Assembly (NCBI GenBank): GCA_017617235.1 | Contig: JAFZWQ010000040.1 | Span: forward strand, 1-64,000 | Source of the DNA: Bacteroidaceae bacterium | Lineage (GTDB): Bacteria > Bacteroidota > Bacteroidia > Bacteroidales > Bacteroidaceae | Reading direction: 5' to 3' | DNA length: 64,000 nt | Shown here: one piece after another, positions 50,389 through 58,810 of the stretch | How positions within the stretch are numbered: position 1 is the stretch's first letter | How the letters are laid out: every line of letters begins with the position of its first letter | Position numbers and translations under genes: made by a program | Notes under the pieces: model-generated | The model's input: the letters and a program-made list of their open reading frames with translations, nothing else | Database searches by the model: none | Told to the model about the DNA's origin: nothing

Positions 50389-51750
50389 TTATTCCTCTTC
50401 GGTTTTTTCTTCTTCTTTCTTTTTAGCCAGGTATTCGGGCAGTGACATGCCGGCCTGGTCGAAGAGTTCGCCAAGTGGGGGAACGCTCTTCATGAGTCCC
50501 GACAGGAAGTTGGCTGTGCTGGTCTGGCCATTGCCGCCTGCACCATTGTCCCAAACGGTAACCTTGTCGATGTTGATGCCCTTGATGGCCTCGACCTGTG
50601 TCTTCACGAGTTCGGGCAGTTTCTCGAGCAGCAACAGGGTGTAGGCCTTGGTGGCATCGCCTCCGGCAGCCTGAATCATCTTGTCGTAACCAGAGGCCTG
50701 CTTGGTCAGGATTTCGTAGAGACCCTTGGCCTCGGCTTCCATCTTGGCGAAGATGGCATCGGCCTCACCCTTGGCATTTACGCGCTTCTGCTCGGCAGCG
50801 GCTTCGGCTTCGATGACGAGACGCTTCTTCTCGATTTCCTGAGCCACGATGACGTTGGCTGTCTGCGTCGAGCGTTCGCGTTCGGCACGGGCATTCTCGG
50901 CTTTCTGCTCGGCAGCGTAAGCCTCTTCCAGAGCCTGGGCCTGAGCCACCTTTTCGGCAGCGGTGGCCTTGCGCTGTGCCTCGGCCTCGCGTTCGCGACG
51001 GATGGCGTCGGAGTTGGCAATATTAATCTTGGCTTCGTTCTCACCCTCTACAGCCTTTGCGTTGGCGGCGGCTGTACGGATACGGGTTTCGCGGACGGCT
51101 TCGGCCTTACCCACTTCACCCAGCTTTTCCTGCTCTGCCACACGCACCTTGGCTTCGTTGATGGCCTTGGCGGCGGCTTCCTGACCGAGGGCTTCGATAT
51201 AGCCGCTCTCGTCGTTGATGTCGGTTACGTTCACGTTGATGAGGCGTAGACCGATTTTCTTCAGTTCCACCTCGACGTTCGAAGAAATGGCCTCCAGGAA
51301 CTTGTCGCGGTCGGAGTTCAGTTCCTCGATGCTCATGGTGGCGATGACCAGACGGAGCTGACCGAAGAGGATATCACGGGCCAGTTCCTGAATCTGCTGT
51401 GCGGTCAGTCCCAGCAAGCGCTCGGCAGCTGCCAGCATGGATTCGGGCTCGGTGCTGATACCTACGGTGAAGCGGCAGGGCACGTCGACACGGATGTTCT
51501 GACGGCTCAGGGCGTTGGTCAGGTTGGCATCGATGCTGATGGGTGTCAGCGACAGGTAGGCATAGTCCTGAATGATGGGCCATACGAAGGTACCGCCGCC
51601 ATGTACGCACTTGGCACTTTTGCTGGTACCTTGTGTGCCATAGACCACCAAAATCTTGTCGGAAGGACAACGGCGATAGCGATTGAGCAGAGCCATGATG
51701 AGCAGTACACCCACCACAGCAACAATGAGAATAAGATACATCGTTTCCAT
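50389..51750 (-). CDS. floA: Flotillin-like SPFH membrane protein
   Basis: A 453-residue membrane-microdomain scaffold. N-terminal helix (YLILIVAVVGVLLIMALL), SPFH domain (about 40-190; GGGTFVWPIIQDYAYLSLTP, INVNVTDINDESGYIEALGQ), then a long Ala/Glu/Arg heptad region (about 190-345) and a C-terminal GLYEILTKQASGYDKMIQAA segment typical of flotillins. The last residues are highly acidic/lysine-rich (KKKEEEKTEEE). It is 32 nt downstream of an NfeD-like gene, the conserved flotillin-NfeD pair (YuaG-YuaF). This is a second SPFH system, separate from the one at 9560. Confidence 0.95.
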   Translation of the reverse strand: METMYLILIVAVVGVLLIMALLNRYRRCPSDKILVVYGTQGTSKSAKCVHGGGTFVWPIIQDYAYLSLTPISIDANLTNALSRQNIRVDVPCRFTVGISTEPESMLAAAERLLGLTAQQIQELARDILFGQLRLVIATMSIEELNSDRDKFLEAISSNVEVELKKIGLRLINVNVTDINDESGYIEALGQEAAAKAINEAKVRVAEQEKLGEVGKAEAVRETRIRTAAANAKAVEGENEAKINIANSDAIRREREAEAQRKATAAEKVAQAQALEEAYAAEQKAENARAERERSTQTANVIVAQEIEKKRLVIEAEAAAEQKRVNAKGEADAIFAKMEAEAKGLYEILTKQASGYDKMIQAAGGDATKAYTLLLLEKLPELVKTQVEAIKGINIDKVTVWDNGAGGNGQTSTANFLSGLMKSVPPLGELFDQAGMSLPEYLAKKKEEEKTEEE

Positions 51751-51782
51751 AAAGCGATTTTGATATTAAATGATTACTAATT

Positions 51783-52379
51783 TCAGACTTTCTCGACCAG
51801 CAGGGTGTGGTCGCCCACGATTTCCAGTACACGGACCTTTGCACCACTGGGAATCTGTTCGCCATCGGTGACGGCAGGCAGTTCCTGTACAGAACCCTGG
51901 AACGAATACTGTATCTTGCCCTCGCCCTGACGCTCGGCAGGAATGCGCAGATAGACATCGGCCACCTGTCCCACACAGTCCTTAATCTTGAAGGCTCCAT
52001 CGTGCTCCAAATGGCGCATCTGCTTATAGACAAGGGCAAAGATGGCCACAAAGACGCAACCCGTCAGGAAGGCACAAATCCCCAACAACACGGGGCTGTG
52101 GACCGAAGAAGAGAAGCACACGCCTCCCCATCCCACGCCCAGCAGGAAGTTGATGATGTTGCGAACGGAGAAGAGTTGCAGGGTGCCACCGGCATCCAGC
52201 GTGCCACCGTCGGTGTCGCCACCCATGTCGAAATCGGCATCACCACCATCGGCATCACCAATGCCAATGAACGTCATCACCATCTGAATGAGGAAAATCA
52301 GTGAGGCGAAAATTGCAATGCCCCAATACGTGCGCATGACGGGGTCGAATGCGTTGTACCAAGTGGTTATTGTTTCCAT
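51783..52379 (-). CDS. NfeD-like membrane protein, flotillin partner
   Basis: A 198-residue protein from ATG 52379 (METITTWYNAFDPVMRTYWG), preferred because the -7 box at 52409-52416 is just upstream; a longer in-frame start is rejected. Three hydrophobic segments (IAIFASLIFLIQMVMTFIG, FLLGVGWGGVCFSS, LLGICAFLTGCVFVAIFAL) and an acidic Gly/Asp loop (GDADGGDADFDMGGDTDGG). The C-terminal OB fold (CVGQVADVYLRIPAERQGEG ... GAKVRVLEIVGDHTLLVE) is the NfeD domain. No protease domain, so it is the short type that anchors flotillin. Confidence 0.92.
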   Translation of the reverse strand: METITTWYNAFDPVMRTYWGIAIFASLIFLIQMVMTFIGIGDADGGDADFDMGGDTDGGTLDAGGTLQLFSVRNIINFLLGVGWGGVCFSSSVHSPVLLGICAFLTGCVFVAIFALVYKQMRHLEHDGAFKIKDCVGQVADVYLRIPAERQGEGKIQYSFQGSVQELPAVTDGEQIPSGAKVRVLEIVGDHTLLVEKV

Positions 52380-52408
52380 AATGCTGTGATTTTTAAGGTT
52401 CAGTATGC

Positions 52409-52416
52409 CAAAGTTA
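52409..52416 (-). promoter_or_regulatory. -7 box TAACTTTG of the NfeD-flotillin operon
   Basis: A TAnnTTTG match 29 nt before ATG 52379. Confidence 0.65.
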
Positions 52417-52519
52417 CGAATTTGTGCCGACAGGTGCAATATATCACCGAGTTTATTGCTATTTCGTTAACTTTTTTTATCAATCGGGTGCTTTGCATGG
52501 ATATGTCGATAATATTTTG

Positions 52520-52527
52520 TAAGTTTG
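52520..52527 (+). promoter_or_regulatory. -7 box TAAGTTTG of the Nudix gene
   Basis: A TAnnTTTG match 31 nt before ATG 52559. Confidence 0.55.
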
Positions 52528-52558
52528 CACATCATAAACCATAAATCAGACATTCGAC

Positions 52559-53131
52559 ATGGATAATCACCCCCTCAGCCTCTTCCGCTATTGTCCCGTC
52601 TGCGGTTCGCCGAATTTTCTGGAACATAACCAAAAGAGCAAACAATGTCGCGACTGCGGCTTCACCTACTACATCAATCCGTCGGCTGCCACGGTGGCTT
52701 TCATCCTTAGGGCAAAAGGCAAAGGGCTAACGGCTAAGGATAAGTGGGAGCTGCTGGTGGTGAGACGCGGAAAGGAACCTGCTAAGGGCACGTTGGACCT
52801 GCCTGGCGGTTTCAGCGATTTGTACGAGACCAGCGAGGAGGGCGTGTGCCGCGAAGTCAAGGAGGAAACGGGGCTGGAGGTGACCCAGACGCAGTTCTTG
52901 TTTTCCATCCCCAACCAGTATCTGTACAGCGGTCTGGTGGTGCATACGATGGACATGTTCTACCTCTGTCAGGTTGCCGACATGAATGATGCACACGGTA
53001 TGGACGATGCTGCCGAAGCCATGTGGATTCCCTTACAGGACATAAGTCCTGAGCAGTTCGGATTGGGCTCGATACGCAAAGGAGTAGAGAAATTTTTGGC
53101 AAATTTTCCTATATATATAAGGTATAAGTGA
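52559..53131 (+). CDS. Nudix hydrolase with N-terminal zinc ribbon
   Basis: A 190-residue NUDT-type pyrophosphohydrolase, NADH-pyrophosphatase-like. Zinc ribbon CPVCGSPNF...CRDCGF (about 12-34). The Nudix box spans about 82-107: GGFSDLYETSEEG, then REVKEETGLEV, with the catalytic REVKEE. Just before it RAKGKGLTAKDK is encoded by a CCTTAGCC-type repeat (52705-52743) inserted in frame where relatives have a short turn. The substrate is probably a nucleotide sugar or dinucleotide; not determined. topA follows 45 nt later with its own promoter. Confidence 0.93.
   Translation: MDNHPLSLFRYCPVCGSPNFLEHNQKSKQCRDCGFTYYINPSAATVAFILRAKGKGLTAKDKWELLVVRRGKEPAKGTLDLPGGFSDLYETSEEGVCREVKEETGLEVTQTQFLFSIPNQYLYSGLVVHTMDMFYLCQVADMNDAHGMDDAAEAMWIPLQDISPEQFGLGSIRKGVEKFLANFPIYIRYK
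52705..52743. repeat. CCTTAGCC/AGGGCTAACGGCTAAGG repeat inside the Nudix gene
   Basis: GGGCAAAAGGCAAAGGGCTA followed by ACGGCTAAGG is the reverse complement of the CCTTAGCCGTTAGCCC array at 49350-49413. It is translated in frame. Confidence 0.75.
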
Positions 53132-53142
53132 GATTTTTGCCC

Positions 53143-53150
53143 TAACTTTG
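53143..53150 (+). promoter_or_regulatory. -7 box TAACTTTG of topA
   Basis: Followed by CAGTCGCAAA, so TTTGC-AGTC-GCAAA spans box and start as in the tRNA promoters. 26 nt to ATG 53177. Confidence 0.65.
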
Positions 53151-53176
53151 CAGTCGCAAATCGAATAAGCTAAGTT

Positions 53177-55522
53177 ATGGCGAAAGAAAATCTCGTTATC
53201 GTAGAGAGCCCCGCAAAGGCCAAAACCATAGAAAAATTCCTTGGCTCGGACTATCGAGTGATGTCGAGTTACGGACACATTCGCGACCTGAAGAAGCGTG
53301 CGTTCAGTATCGACACCAACACCTTCGAGCCCCAATACGAAATCCCCTCGGACAAAGCACGATTGGTGGCCGACCTGAAGGCGCAGGCCAAGAAAGCCAA
53401 GACCGTATGGCTGGCATCCGATGAAGACCGCGAGGGAGAGGCCATCTCGTGGCACCTGTTCGAGGTGCTCGACCTGAAGCCCGAAAACACTAAGCGCATC
53501 GTCTTCCACGAAATCACCAAGACCGCCATCCTGGATGCCATCGAGCACCCCAGACAAATCGACCGTAACCTGGTGAATGCCCAGCAGGCCCGCCGTGTGC
53601 TGGACCGCATCGTGGGTTTCAAACTGTCGCCGGTGCTGTGGCACAAGGTTAAGCCCGCCCTGTCGGCAGGCCGTGTACAGAGTGTTGCCGTTAGGCTGAT
53701 TGTGGAGCGTGAGCGCGAAATCAACAATTTCCGCGCTTCGGACTATTATCGGGTTACGGGCACCTTCCTGCTGCCCAACGGGGTGGAGGTAAATGCCGTG
53801 CTGAACCACCATTTCTCCACCAAGGAGGAAACGGAGCAGTTCCTGGAACAGTGCCGTACGGCCCAGTTCAGTGTCGATGACATCCAGACGAAGCCCACCG
53901 TGCGCGTGCCGGCTCCACCTTTCACCACCAGCACCCTGCAACAGGAGGCTGCCCACAAACTGAACTTCAGCGTGGCACAGACCATGATGGTGGCTCAGCG
54001 TCTGTACGAAAGTGGACACATCACCTACATGCGTACGGACAGTGTGAACCTTTCTAACCTCTGCCTTACCACATCGAAGAAGTACATCACCGAGCAACTG
54101 GGACAGAACTATGTGAAGACCCGTCGCTACCGTACGGCCAGCAAGAGTGCACAGGAGGCCCACGAAGCCATCCGTCCCACTTACATCGACCGCACCACGC
54201 TGGAGGGAACCAGTCAGGAGCGTCGTCTCTACGAACTCATCTGGAAGCGCACCATTGCCAGCCAGATGGCAGATGCCGAACTGGAGAAGACCACCGTCAC
54301 CATCACCATCGGCGGTTCGGAATACCAATTTGTTGCCACCGGCGAAGTGGTGAAGTTCGACGGTTTCCTGCGTGTCTATCGTGAAACCCAGGAGGAGGAG
54401 AGCGAAGAGGTTCAGGGCAACTTGCCCCAGATGAACGTCGGCGAACAGTTGCAGCGCAAGGAAATTGATGCCACGCAGCGTTTTGCCCAGCGTCCCACCC
54501 GATACAACGAAGCATCGCTGGTGCGCAAACTCGAGGAACTGGGCATCGGACGCCCCTCGACCTATGCCACCACCATTACCACCATACAGAATCGTGAATA
54601 CGTGGTCAAGGGCGACAAACCGGGTGAAGACCGCGACTACACCATCATTACCCTGAAGGGCGACAAGGTGAAGGAGTCGGTGAAGAAAATCACCATGGGA
54701 AGCGAACGTGGTAAACTGATACCCACCGACACGGGTATTGTGGTAAACGATTTCCTGCTCGAACATTTCCCGCAAATCATGGACTATAACTTTACTGCCG
54801 ATGTGGAGAAGTCGTTCGACGACATTGCCGAAGGAAAGACGGAGTGGACAAAGAGCATGCAGGAATTCTATCGCGAATTCAACCCCATGGTGGAAAATAC
54901 CCTGAAGGAACGCGATGAACACCCCATCGGCGAACGCGTGCTGGGCAAAGACCCCAAGACGGGACTGGACGTGACGGTGAAAATCGGACGCTTTGGTGCT
55001 GTGGCACAAATCGGCAATGCCGACGACCAGCAGAAACCCCGCTTCGCCCGTCTGCACCCCGAACAAAGCATCGAGACGATTACGTTGGAGGAAGCCCTCG
55101 ACCTCTTCCAACTGCCTCGCGAACTGGGTGAGTTGGATGGCGACCCCGTAACCGTGGGAACAGGACGCTTCGGTCCTTATGTGCAGTATCAGAAACAGTA
55201 TGTATCCATCCCCAAGGGTACCGACCCGCTGGCCATCACCCTGGAAGAGGCTACAGAACTGATTCAGCAGAAGCAGCAGGAAGAGGCCAACAAACTTATC
55301 AAGACCTTTGCCGAGGATGCCGAGATGCAAATTCTCAACGGACGCTTCGGTCCCTACCTGCAATACAAAGGCAGCAACTATCACCTGACAAAGGTCGACC
55401 AGAAGCGTGCTGCTGAACTCACCTTTAACGAGTGCATGAATATCGTGAACGGGAAAGGCGACAACACGGATGCCAAGGGAACTGTTCGCACCAAACGCAC
55501 CTATACCCGCCGCACACGATGA
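53177..55522 (+). CDS. topA: DNA topoisomerase I
   Basis: Relaxes negative supercoils. 781 residues. Toprim domain (LVIVESPAKAKTIEKFLG, ASDEDREGEAISWHL), the active-site Tyr in HITYMRTDSVNLS (about residue 290), and LVRKLEELGIGRPSTYATTI. The C-terminus has repeated GRFGPYVQYQ/GRFGPYLQYK modules rather than Cys-type zinc fingers, as usual in Bacteroidota, and ends in a basic TKRTYTRRTR tail. It overlaps aroK by 4 nt (ATGA), starting a four-gene operon topA-aroK-speA-argB. Confidence 0.98.
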   Translation: MAKENLVIVESPAKAKTIEKFLGSDYRVMSSYGHIRDLKKRAFSIDTNTFEPQYEIPSDKARLVADLKAQAKKAKTVWLASDEDREGEAISWHLFEVLDLKPENTKRIVFHEITKTAILDAIEHPRQIDRNLVNAQQARRVLDRIVGFKLSPVLWHKVKPALSAGRVQSVAVRLIVEREREINNFRASDYYRVTGTFLLPNGVEVNAVLNHHFSTKEETEQFLEQCRTAQFSVDDIQTKPTVRVPAPPFTTSTLQQEAAHKLNFSVAQTMMVAQRLYESGHITYMRTDSVNLSNLCLTTSKKYITEQLGQNYVKTRRYRTASKSAQEAHEAIRPTYIDRTTLEGTSQERRLYELIWKRTIASQMADAELEKTTVTITIGGSEYQFVATGEVVKFDGFLRVYRETQEEESEEVQGNLPQMNVGEQLQRKEIDATQRFAQRPTRYNEASLVRKLEELGIGRPSTYATTITTIQNREYVVKGDKPGEDRDYTIITLKGDKVKESVKKITMGSERGKLIPTDTGIVVNDFLLEHFPQIMDYNFTADVEKSFDDIAEGKTEWTKSMQEFYREFNPMVENTLKERDEHPIGERVLGKDPKTGLDVTVKIGRFGAVAQIGNADDQQKPRFARLHPEQSIETITLEEALDLFQLPRELGELDGDPVTVGTGRFGPYVQYQKQYVSIPKGTDPLAITLEEATELIQQKQQEEANKLIKTFAEDAEMQILNGRFGPYLQYKGSNYHLTKVDQKRAAELTFNECMNIVNGKGDNTDAKGTVRTKRTYTRRTR

Positions 55523-56046
55523 AACGCATCATCCTCATCGGATTCATGGGAGCCGGCAAGACCACCATCGGCCGTCAGCTGGCAATGGCATTGGGATTGC
55601 AGTTCTACGACCTGGACTGGTACATCGAAATGCGGTACCACAAGAAAGTCTCCGAGATTTTTGCCGAACAGGGCGAAGAACATTTCCGCGACCTGGAACG
55701 TCGCATGTTGCACGAAGTAGCTGAATTCGAGGATGTTGTGGTAAGCTGCGGAGGCGGAACCCCCTGTTATGGCGACAACATGCAGTACATGAACGAGCAG
55801 GCCGAGACCGTTTACCTGAAACTGGAACCCGAGGTGCTTTGCGAGCACCTGAAGATGGGACGCACGGTGCGTCCGCTCATCCTGGGCAAGACGGGCGACG
55901 AGTTGCAGCAATACATCAAGGAGAAACTGGCCGAACGCGAACCTTTCTATACACAGGCCAAGCACATCGTCGATGTGTCGCTCATGGATAATTTCGAGAA
56001 AATAGCTATTACCATAGACCTCCTGCGCAAGGAACTTAAATTGTAA
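55519..56046 (+). CDS. aroK: Shikimate kinase
   Basis: Phosphorylates shikimate at O3 in aromatic amino acid synthesis. 175 residues from ATG 55519, which overlaps the topA stop; a longer in-frame start inside topA is rejected. P-loop IGFMGAGKTTIGRQL, shikimate-binding YDLDWYIE and SCGGGTPCY, and the lid region MGRTVRPLI. Coupled to topA; speA follows 22 nt later. Confidence 0.97.
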   Translation: MKRIILIGFMGAGKTTIGRQLAMALGLQFYDLDWYIEMRYHKKVSEIFAEQGEEHFRDLERRMLHEVAEFEDVVVSCGGGTPCYGDNMQYMNEQAETVYLKLEPEVLCEHLKMGRTVRPLILGKTGDELQQYIKEKLAEREPFYTQAKHIVDVSLMDNFEKIAITIDLLRKELKL

Positions 56047-56068
56047 ATTGTAAATCGTCAAATCGTAA

Positions 56069-57961
56069 ATGAAAAAGTGGCGTATCGAAGACTCTGAGGA
56101 ACTCTACAACATCAAGGGTTGGGGAGTCAACTACTTTGGTATCAACGAAAAGGGTAACGTCTACGTAACCCCCAAGAAGAATGGGATACAGGTGGACCTG
56201 AAAGAGGTCGTCGACGAGTTGGCCACGCGCCACGTAACGGCTCCCATCCTGCTGCGTTTCCCCGATATCCTGGACAACCGCATCGAGAAGACCGACGAAT
56301 GTTTCCGCAAGGCTTCGAAGGAATATAACTACCAGGCCGAACACTTCATCATCTTCCCCGTGAAGGTGAACCAGATGCGTCCCGTCGTCGAGGAAATCAT
56401 CAGTCACGGCAAACGCTACAACCTGGGTCTGGAAGCCGGTTCGAAACCCGAACTGCATGCCGTGCTGGCCACGAACATGGACAGCGACAGCCTTATCATC
56501 TGTAACGGTCACAAGGACCAGAACTTCATCGAGTTGGCCCTGTTGGCACAGAAGATGGGCAAGCGCGTGTTCCTGGTCATCGAGAAGTTGCCCGAGCTGA
56601 AGATTATAGCCGAAACCGCCCAGCGACTGGGTGTTCGGCCCAACCTGGGAATCCGCATCAAACTGGCCAGCAACGGTAGCGGCAAGTGGAGCGAAAGTGG
56701 TGGCGATGCCTCGAAGTTCGGACTTAACTCGTCCGAATTGCTCATGGCGCTGCAGATGCTCGATGAGATGGGACTGCGCGACTGCCTGCACCTACTGCAC
56801 TTCCACATCGGTAGCCAGATTACGAAGATTCGTCGCATATCGACGGCCCTGCGCGAGGCTGCTCAATACTACGTCCAGCTGCACCAGATGGGTTTCAACA
56901 TCAAATTCATGGACTGCGGTGGCGGACTGGGTGTCGACTACGACGGCACACGTTCCAGCAACTCGGAATCCAGCGTCAACTACAGCATCCAGGAATACGT
57001 CAACGACTGTGTGTACACCCTTGTCGAGGCAGCCAACCAGAATGGCATTCCCCATCCCAACATCATTACCGAAGGCGGTCGTTCGCTGACGGCCCACCAC
57101 AGTGTGCTCATCGTGGATGTGCTGGAGAGTGTCAGCGCTCCGCAGATGCCTGAGGACTTCGAACCAGGTCCCGAAGACCACAAGCTGGTGCACGACCTGA
57201 CGGAGATTTGGGACAAACTGAGCAGTCGTTCCCTGTTGGAGGACTGGCACGATGCCGAGGATATTCGCGAGGAGGCACTCGACCTGTTCCGCCATGGCAT
57301 CATCGACCTGAAGACCCGTGCCCAGATAGAATCCCTGTATTGGGCCATCAGCCACGAGGTGGCCGAACTGGCGCACCACCAGAAACATGTGCCCGATGAA
57401 CTGCGCACCCTGGACAAGCAGATGGCCGACAAATACTTCTGCAACTTCTCGCTCTTCCAGTCCATGCCTGACTCGTGGGGCATAGACCAACTGTTCCCCA
57501 TCATGCCCATTTCGCGACTGGCCGAACAGCCCACACGTAGCGCCACCCTGCAGGACATCACCTGCGACAGCGATGGCAAGATTTCGGCCTACGTCAATGG
57601 CGGACACCAGACAAATTACATCCCCCTGCATGCCGTTCGTGCCCAAGAACACTACTACATCGGCGTGTTCCTCGTGGGTGCCTATCAGGAAATCCTGGGC
57701 AATATGCACAACCTGTTCGGCGACACCAATGCCGTACATATTTCCGTATCGAAGGAAGGCTACGAGATAGACCAGGTTATCGATGGAGAAACGGTTGCCG
57801 ACGTGCTGGAATATGTTCAGTACGACCCCAAGAAGTTGGTGCGCCGCCTCGAGATTTGGGTCAGCCGCGCCATCAAGGACGGCAAGATTACAGAAGCCGA
57901 GGGCAAGGAATTCATCTCTAATTATCGTGCAGGACTCTATGGATACACATACCTCGAGTGA
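56069..57961 (+). CDS. speA: Biosynthetic arginine decarboxylase
   Basis: A PLP enzyme of the alanine-racemase fold that turns arginine into agmatine for polyamine synthesis. 630 residues, the usual SpeA length. The PLP lysine lies in HFIIFPVKVNQMRPVVEEI (about residue 100). LIICNGHKDQNFIELAL, FMDCGGGLGVDYDGT (phosphate-binding glycines) and PNIITEGGRSLTAHHSVLI are signatures. It overlaps argB by 23 nt. Confidence 0.97.
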   Translation: MKKWRIEDSEELYNIKGWGVNYFGINEKGNVYVTPKKNGIQVDLKEVVDELATRHVTAPILLRFPDILDNRIEKTDECFRKASKEYNYQAEHFIIFPVKVNQMRPVVEEIISHGKRYNLGLEAGSKPELHAVLATNMDSDSLIICNGHKDQNFIELALLAQKMGKRVFLVIEKLPELKIIAETAQRLGVRPNLGIRIKLASNGSGKWSESGGDASKFGLNSSELLMALQMLDEMGLRDCLHLLHFHIGSQITKIRRISTALREAAQYYVQLHQMGFNIKFMDCGGGLGVDYDGTRSSNSESSVNYSIQEYVNDCVYTLVEAANQNGIPHPNIITEGGRSLTAHHSVLIVDVLESVSAPQMPEDFEPGPEDHKLVHDLTEIWDKLSSRSLLEDWHDAEDIREEALDLFRHGIIDLKTRAQIESLYWAISHEVAELAHHQKHVPDELRTLDKQMADKYFCNFSLFQSMPDSWGIDQLFPIMPISRLAEQPTRSATLQDITCDSDGKISAYVNGGHQTNYIPLHAVRAQEHYYIGVFLVGAYQEILGNMHNLFGDTNAVHISVSKEGYEIDQVIDGETVADVLEYVQYDPKKLVRRLEIWVSRAIKDGKITEAEGKEFISNYRAGLYGYTYLE

Positions 57962-58700
57962 TCTGACTGTGCTGAAAGTTGGCGGGGCCGTGGTTGAGAA
58001 CCAAGAATCGCTGGCTCAGTTGATTCGCGACTTTGCCGCCATCCCAGGCCCCAAGGTGCTGGTGCACGGTGGCGGTCGTTCGGCAACGGCATTGGCCTCC
58101 CAACTGGGTATCGAAACCAAAATGGTGGAGGGGCGCCGCATCACCGACGACGAAATGTTACGCGTAGTCACTATGGTCTATGGAGGACTGGTCAACAAGA
58201 ATATCGTGGCCCAACTGCAGGCTGCAGGCATCAACGCCCTGGGTCTGACGGGTGCCGATATGGACATCATCCGCAGCCATCGTCGTCCTCTGAAGAACGG
58301 TATCGACTATGGTTGGGTGGGCGATGTTGATTGTGCTGACGGTCCCCGGCTGGCCACGCTGTTGCAGCAGGGCATTACCCCCGTCATTGCCCCTCTCACC
58401 CACGATGGGCAGGGGCATCTTCTGAACACGAATGCCGACACGATGGCGCAAACCGTAGCCTGCGCTCTGGCTCCCCAGTTCAGCGTCAGCCTGCGCTTTG
58501 CCTTTGAAAAAAGAGGTGTCATGGGAAACCCCGATGACCCCTCTTCCTTTATTCCACATATTACAGAACAAGATTTCCAACAGTTGCGTGCCCAGGGCAT
58601 TGTATCCGGCGGCATGCTCCCCAAGTTGGAAAATGCCTTCCAGGCCATCCACCAGGGCGTTTCCGAAGTCCTTATCGGCGAAACCCTCATCACAGCCTAA
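57939..58700 (+). CDS. argB: Acetylglutamate kinase
   Basis: Second step of arginine synthesis. 253 residues from ATG 57939 (MDTHTSSDLTVLKVGGAVVE), inside the end of speA; an in-frame start further upstream in speA is rejected. LKVGGAVVE, VHGGGRSATALASQLGI and the C-terminal IVSGGMLPKLENAFQAIHQG are characteristic. Coupling with speA puts arginine synthesis and arginine consumption in one transcript. A palindromic repeat follows. Confidence 0.96.
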   Translation: MDTHTSSDLTVLKVGGAVVENQESLAQLIRDFAAIPGPKVLVHGGGRSATALASQLGIETKMVEGRRITDDEMLRVVTMVYGGLVNKNIVAQLQAAGINALGLTGADMDIIRSHRRPLKNGIDYGWVGDVDCADGPRLATLLQQGITPVIAPLTHDGQGHLLNTNADTMAQTVACALAPQFSVSLRFAFEKRGVMGNPDDPSSFIPHITEQDFQQLRAQGIVSGGMLPKLENAFQAIHQGVSEVLIGETLITA

Positions 58701-58732
58701 CAGCGTCTTAGGGCGTTACTAATGTTACCGTC

Positions 58733-58773
58733 GGAGCGTTGCAACGCTCCCCTTGTCACACATGTGTGTCAAG
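58733..58773. repeat. Two adjacent palindromes between argB and relA
   Basis: GGAGCGTTGCAACGCTCC (58733-58750, perfect) followed by CTTGTCACACA/TGTGTGTCAAG (58752-58773, one mismatch). The same two palindromes occur at 19586-19599 and 19490-19513. It may serve as the convergent terminator. Confidence 0.8.
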
Positions 58774-58810
58774 CAAAGGGATGCATCGTTCCGATGGTCG
58801 GGTAGGGAAA

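Noticed and set aside
53033-55384. Long open frame opposite topA
   Set aside because: It mirrors topA codons on the other strand, lacks a promoter, and its sequence has no recognisable domain. Similar mirror frames occur opposite pnp, GH2, rnc and relA and are all discarded.
57783-57938. Longer argB starting inside speA
   Set aside because: The extension is a frame-shifted reading of speA; ATG 57939 gives the canonical start LTVLKVGGAVVE a few residues in.
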